A stretch of DNA of 9,635 nt. It comes from a bacterium (lineage in GTDB: Bacteria > Babelota > Babeliae > Babelales > Vermiphilaceae). The notes beneath the pieces are model-generated. The model was not told the origin of the DNA, did not search any database, and saw only the letters and a list, made by a program, of their open reading frames with translations. Positions 6,885 through 9,635 of the stretch are shown one piece after another. The DNA lies in contig DAOVGZ010000032.1 of NCBI GenBank assembly GCA_030672115.1, forward strand, positions 1 through 9,635, written 5' to 3'. Position 1 is the first letter of the stretch, and every line of letters starts with the position of its first letter. The position numbers were made by a program, and so were the translations under genes.

Positions 6885-7121
6885 AACAACAACCACCTCA
6901 ATTTATTACCAAATCACCCTATCGCTCAAAAACAGAGATCAATAAGTCTATCTGGGCGCCATATCAATAAAATTAACACCTTAACAGAATACCCCAAAGC
7001 ATGAATTAATCAACCTATGGACTACCCGTTTGACGCTAAGCACCTCAACACGTAAGCTAAATAGTAACAAATAGAAATTTACAACAAAAAACAATTGACA
7101 GTTCAATGTAAAGGAAAAATT
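6885..7121. promoter_or_regulatory. Divergent intergenic region between mraY and an exported unknown gene
   Basis: This 237-base gap must hold promoters for both genes. For mraY the minus strand offers TTGATA (6967-6962) and, 17 bases on, a weak TATTGA (6944-6939). For the plus-strand gene TTGACG (7030-7035) is a good -35, but the hexamer 17 bases on (TAAGCT, 7053-7058) is poor. AAGGA at 7111-7115 is the ribosome site for the gene starting at 7122, and GAGGT at 6899-6895 is that for mraY. The middle part (about 6950-7055) is less AT-rich than its surroundings. I see no tRNA-like or riboswitch-like fold and no convincing operator. Confidence 0.35.
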
Positions 7122-7688
7122 ATGAAAATTAATACTACAATAAAAACAACAGCATTATCTTTGTTCTTAATCTCTGCAAGCGCACCTATAACTACGCAGG
7201 CCATGGACGGAAACACAATTGCTACCGCTGCAGCTGTTATTACTATGCAAAATCAAAAGTATGATTTATTATTTCTTGAAAAAGCTGTTAAGAACCTTGA
7301 AATATTTGTGCGAAAAGGCAGTAAGGCTAGTTTTAAAAAAATAATTTCTGAAAAAAACGCTTTTCAATATCGTACACCTCTAGGAAAAGAATTTAAAAGT
7401 TTTTTAGACATTGCTATAAATGAATTTATAAAAAACATCAAACCTCTTATAGGTGTCAATATTGTTTTAAAAAAACCATTTGTTGAAAAAACAATTTTTG
7501 ATGCTTTCGACATACTCGAAGAACAATTTATCGAATTAATCAAAAAAATAAAAACCATGAATTCTCCGGCATACATTATTACTGCGCTTGAAAAAATGCT
7601 TAAAAGCATGGCAGTCGTTAAAGCAAAATTAAGCTTAATACAAAAACTAAAACTCGCTCGAACAATATCTAAAAACATTACCTTGTAA
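7122..7688 (+). CDS. Small exported, Lys-rich helical protein of unknown function
   Basis: This is a 188-residue protein that I do not recognise. The ATG at 7122 has AAGGA six bases upstream; the frame also runs back to a TTG at 7095 but that lacks a site. Residues 1-29 are a clear Sec signal peptide (MKINTTIKTTALSLFLIS as its first part) with a good signal peptidase I site, T-Q-A before MDG. The mature protein of about 160 residues is rich in Lys, Ile, Leu and Phe, has no Cys or Trp, and looks almost wholly helical, with amphipathic stretches such as KKFVEKT-like and LEKMLKSMAVVKAKLSL segments. A small helical bundle in the periplasm or outside the cell is plausible but is inference. It is transcribed alone, divergent from mraY, and is followed by a stable stem-loop before mnmG. 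Confidence 0.75.
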   Translation: MKINTTIKTTALSLFLISASAPITTQAMDGNTIATAAAVITMQNQKYDLLFLEKAVKNLEIFVRKGSKASFKKIISEKNAFQYRTPLGKEFKSFLDIAINEFIKNIKPLIGVNIVLKKPFVEKTIFDAFDILEEQFIELIKKIKTMNSPAYIITALEKMLKSMAVVKAKLSLIQKLKLARTISKNITL

Positions 7689-7708
7689 AATTGCTACAAA
7701 ATCCTTTG

Positions 7709-7714
7709 TATAGT
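7709..7714 (+). promoter_or_regulatory. Possible -10 element for mnmG just before the stem-loop
   Basis: TATAGT matches the -10 consensus at five of six positions and sits 82 bases before the mnmG ATG. A transcription start about seven bases downstream would fall at the first bases of the stem-loop at 7720. The -35 is weak: nothing good lies 16-18 bases upstream. An alternative pair, TTGCTA (7691-7696) and TACACT (7714-7719) with 17 bases between, would give nearly the same start region. Confidence 0.3.
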
Positions 7715-7719
7715 ACACT

Positions 7720-7751
7720 AGTCCCCATAGAGGTTGTCCTCTGTGGGGACT
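7720..7751 (+). terminator. 14-bp stem-loop between the exported unknown gene and mnmG (terminator or mRNA leader hairpin)
   Basis: AGTCCCCATAGAGG (7720-7733) pairs with CCTCTGTGGGGACT (7738-7751) over all 14 positions, with one U-G wobble and a four-base TTGT loop. It is the strongest local inverted repeat I found and is GC-rich in an AT-rich region. It starts 32 bases after the stop codon of the upstream gene, a normal place for a terminator. However, neither strand has a T-run directly after the stem (GTTCACATC on +, and AGTGTAC-type sequence on -). It may stop transcription without a U-tract, protect a 3' end, or sit at the 5' end of the mnmG mRNA. Confidence 0.5.
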
Positions 7752-7790
7752 GTTCACATCTAACATTATTTGTTTTTCTGGCTATTTTAT

Positions 7791-9590
7791 ATGAATCAAA
7801 AAATTACTGATCATTTTGACGTTATCATTGTTGGAGGCGGACACGCTGGCATAGAAGCTGCCTACGCTGCAGCAAAAGCTGGCTCGAACACCCTGCTTAT
7901 CACCCTTAATGCTCAAAAAATTGGCCTTATGCCCTGCAATCCAGCCCTTGGTGGCGTTGGCAAAGGTCATATCGTTCATGAAATTAGTGCTCTTGGCGGT
8001 TTAATGCCCCAATTAGCTACACAATCATATATTCAAGCTCGCATGCTCAATACAAAAAAGGGAGCCGCTGTTCAGGGCTTGCGATTACAAATCGATAAAC
8101 ATGCATATCAACGTCTGGCACAAGAAAAACTCACAAAACTAAAAAATCTTACAATCATTCAAGATTCTGTAATTCAAATTCATACTGATAGTAATAATTG
8201 CGTTACTGGTGTTAGAACTAAATCTGAAAAAAAATTTTATAGCGTAACCGTTGTTATAACTTCAGGAACCTTTTTAAATGGGATGCTTCACATCGGCACC
8301 AAAAACTGGCCTGGTGGAAGAACAGAAGAAAATGCTGTTACTGAACTTTCAAAAAACCTCAGAACTCTAGGTCTTAAGCTAGGAAGATTAAAAACAGGAA
8401 CTCCCCCTCGCTTGCAAAAATCAAGCGTTAATTTTGACGTTATGGAAAAACAAGAAGCAGCAAACCTAAACTACTTATTCGAATTTTATCCACATAAAAC
8501 AAACAATACGCATGCTTGCTACATCACACGCACCAACGAACGCACACACGAAATTATTAAAAAAAACATTCATCTCTCTGCTATGTATTCAGGAAATATT
8601 TCTGGCGTAGGACCACGATATTGTCCATCGATAGAAGATAAAATTGCACGCTTTGAGCATAGAAACTCCCATCAAATTTTTGTAGAACCTGAAGGTGTCA
8701 ACTCAGAAGAACTTTATCCAAATGGCATTTCTACATCCTTACCGTATGAAGTACAAAAACAGTATGTACAATCAATCAAAGGTTTTGAAAATGCTGTCAT
8801 TACAAAGCCTGGCTATGCCGTAGAATACGATTTTGTTTTCCCTGATCAGTTGCATGAAACACTCGAATCCAAATCTGTTGGCGGTCTTTTTTTTGCAGGA
8901 CAAATTAACGGAACAACTGGATACGAAGAAGCTGCAGCACAAGGTCTTATTGCAGGAATAAATGCTCATTTAAAACAAACAAAAAAAGCTCCTTTTATTC
9001 TAGAACGCGGGCAAAGTTATATTGGAGTTATGATTAACGATCTTGTTCTTTTTGGTGTTGATGAACCATACAGAATGTTTACTTCTCGCGCGGAACATCG
9101 CCTACTACTCAGACAGGATAATGCTTTTTTACGCTTAACCAAAAAAGGTTACAATCTTGGTCTCGTTGACGAACAATTATATCAAGACTTTTTACAAGAA
9201 AAAAAATCAATAGATACCGCATTCGAAATACTTAATCAAAAATATTCTCAAACTGAACTGGTCCGATTGTTTGGACAAACTCAAAACAAAAAACTTTTAC
9301 TTGAACATGTAACTGAAAAACTTTCTGATCGTGCAATACAAACAATTCATGCACAAATTCGTTATGCTCCCTACATTGAACGCGCATACAAAGAAATTGA
9401 AAAAATGAAAAGACTGCAAGAACTTATTATCCCTGCAACTCTTAACTTTAAAAATCTTCCCGGCTTATCTATCGAGTTACAAGAAAAACTCACCAAACAT
9501 AAACCAAAAAATATCGCACAAGCATCTTTAATTCCTGGTATGACCCCAGCAGCTATCTCTTTACTCATTTTTAAAACTAAATCAAAATAA
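7791..9590 (+). CDS. mnmG: tRNA uridine-5-carboxymethylaminomethyl modification enzyme MnmG (GidA)
   Basis: This 599-residue cytoplasmic FAD protein works with MnmE, using FAD and a folate-carried one-carbon unit to build the (carboxymethyl)aminomethyl group on wobble uridine 34 of certain tRNAs. The N-terminal FAD fold is VIIVGGGHAGIEAAYAA (GGGHAG at residues 15-20). Both conserved Cys are present: Cys49 in MPCNPALGGVGKGH and Cys278 in GPRYCPSIED. Further signatures are SGTFLNGMLHIG, RLKTGTPPRL, NGISTSLPYEVQ, FFAGQINGTTGYEEAAAQG and DEPYRMFTSRAEHRLLLRQDN. The C-terminal helical part, which contacts MnmE and tRNA, ends QASLIPGMTPAAISLL as usual. It is slightly shorter than the roughly 630 residues of the E. 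coli protein. The ATG at 7791 fits the family start; a TTG at 7770 adds seven unlike residues. No clear Shine-Dalgarno precedes the ATG; the leader there is T-rich. mnmE and rsmG, frequent partners, are not visible. Confidence 0.98.
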   Translation: MNQKITDHFDVIIVGGGHAGIEAAYAAAKAGSNTLLITLNAQKIGLMPCNPALGGVGKGHIVHEISALGGLMPQLATQSYIQARMLNTKKGAAVQGLRLQIDKHAYQRLAQEKLTKLKNLTIIQDSVIQIHTDSNNCVTGVRTKSEKKFYSVTVVITSGTFLNGMLHIGTKNWPGGRTEENAVTELSKNLRTLGLKLGRLKTGTPPRLQKSSVNFDVMEKQEAANLNYLFEFYPHKTNNTHACYITRTNERTHEIIKKNIHLSAMYSGNISGVGPRYCPSIEDKIARFEHRNSHQIFVEPEGVNSEELYPNGISTSLPYEVQKQYVQSIKGFENAVITKPGYAVEYDFVFPDQLHETLESKSVGGLFFAGQINGTTGYEEAAAQGLIAGINAHLKQTKKAPFILERGQSYIGVMINDLVLFGVDEPYRMFTSRAEHRLLLRQDNAFLRLTKKGYNLGLVDEQLYQDFLQEKKSIDTAFEILNQKYSQTELVRLFGQTQNKKLLLEHVTEKLSDRAIQTIHAQIRYAPYIERAYKEIEKMKRLQELIIPATLNFKNLPGLSIELQEKLTKHKPKNIAQASLIPGMTPAAISLLIFKTKSK

Positions 9591-9635
9591 CTATTTCTTT
9601 TTTATGAAGATAAACAATTGAAAATGGAAATCTAA

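Noticed and set aside
6950..7060. Less AT-rich stretch upstream of the exported unknown gene as a small RNA or tRNA
   Set aside because: No cloverleaf, no T-loop consensus and no stable hairpin with a terminator were found. Short TTAACA and TAAGC repeats are too weak to call.
7095..7123. Perfect TTGACA at 7095-7100 as a -35 box for the exported unknown gene
   Set aside because: The -10 position 17 bases on (AATTAT, 7118-7123) overlaps the start codon, so transcription would begin inside the coding region past the ribosome site.
7364..7678. Minus-strand open frame of about 104 codons opposite the exported unknown gene
   Set aside because: The plus-strand frame has a ribosome site and a signal peptide. 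The opposite frame has no such start and looks like a mirror of a Lys/Phe-rich gene.
9604..9635. Possible start of a further gene after mnmG
   Set aside because: The ATG at 9604 is followed by a stop after five codons and the ATG at 9624 by a stop after three. No gene begins before the right edge.

Overview
The window is a visibly AT-rich piece of bacterial chromosome (about one third G+C by eye) carrying nine protein genes, one of them cut by the left edge. There is no rRNA, tRNA, CRISPR array, insertion sequence or phage gene. MraY shows a peptidoglycan-making bacterium. Four genes begin with Sec-type signal peptides, which fits a cell that exports enzymes and small unknown proteins. The mix (host-type amino-acid permease, Fe superoxide dismutase, exported glycosidase-like and alpha/beta-hydrolase proteins, small exported proteins of unknown function, mraY outside a cell-wall cluster) resembles intracellular, protist-associated Candidatus Dependentiae (TM6). 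That placement is an inference from general gene style, not from a marker gene.

Layout. Positions 1-350 hold the C-terminal end of a SpoU/TrmH-type RNA 2'-O-methyltransferase (+). It converges, with only 3 bases between stop codons, on a minus-strand pair: an exported alpha/beta hydrolase (2783-1932), then an exported glycoside hydrolase family 1 protein (1844-354). A 158-base divergent region separates this pair from a plus-strand run of three closely spaced genes: APC amino-acid permease (2942-4264), Fe superoxide dismutase (4280-4855) and an exported protein of unknown function (4877-5785). These are probably one transcript. mraY (6884-5820, -) converges on that run. A 237-base divergent region follows, then a second small exported protein of unknown function (7122-7688, +), a 14-bp stem-loop (7720-7751), and a complete mnmG (7791-9590, +). 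The last 45 bases contain no gene.

How the genes may work together. mraY makes lipid I for the cell wall, mnmG modifies tRNA wobble uridines, and the methyltransferase modifies rRNA or tRNA. The permease and superoxide dismutase fit uptake of amino acids and defence against superoxide in a host-associated cell. The most notable observation is that the family 1 glycosidase has Ser in place of the catalytic acid/base Glu (N-S-P instead of N-E-P) while keeping the nucleophile and most of the sugar-binding site. It may therefore be a pseudo-enzyme, a binding protein or an altered-mechanism enzyme. Other points worth a look are the stable stem-loop between a possible promoter and mnmG, and a near-perfect 24-bp tandem duplication just after the signal peptide of the 4877-5785 protein. 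I did not find a clearly new multi-gene system.
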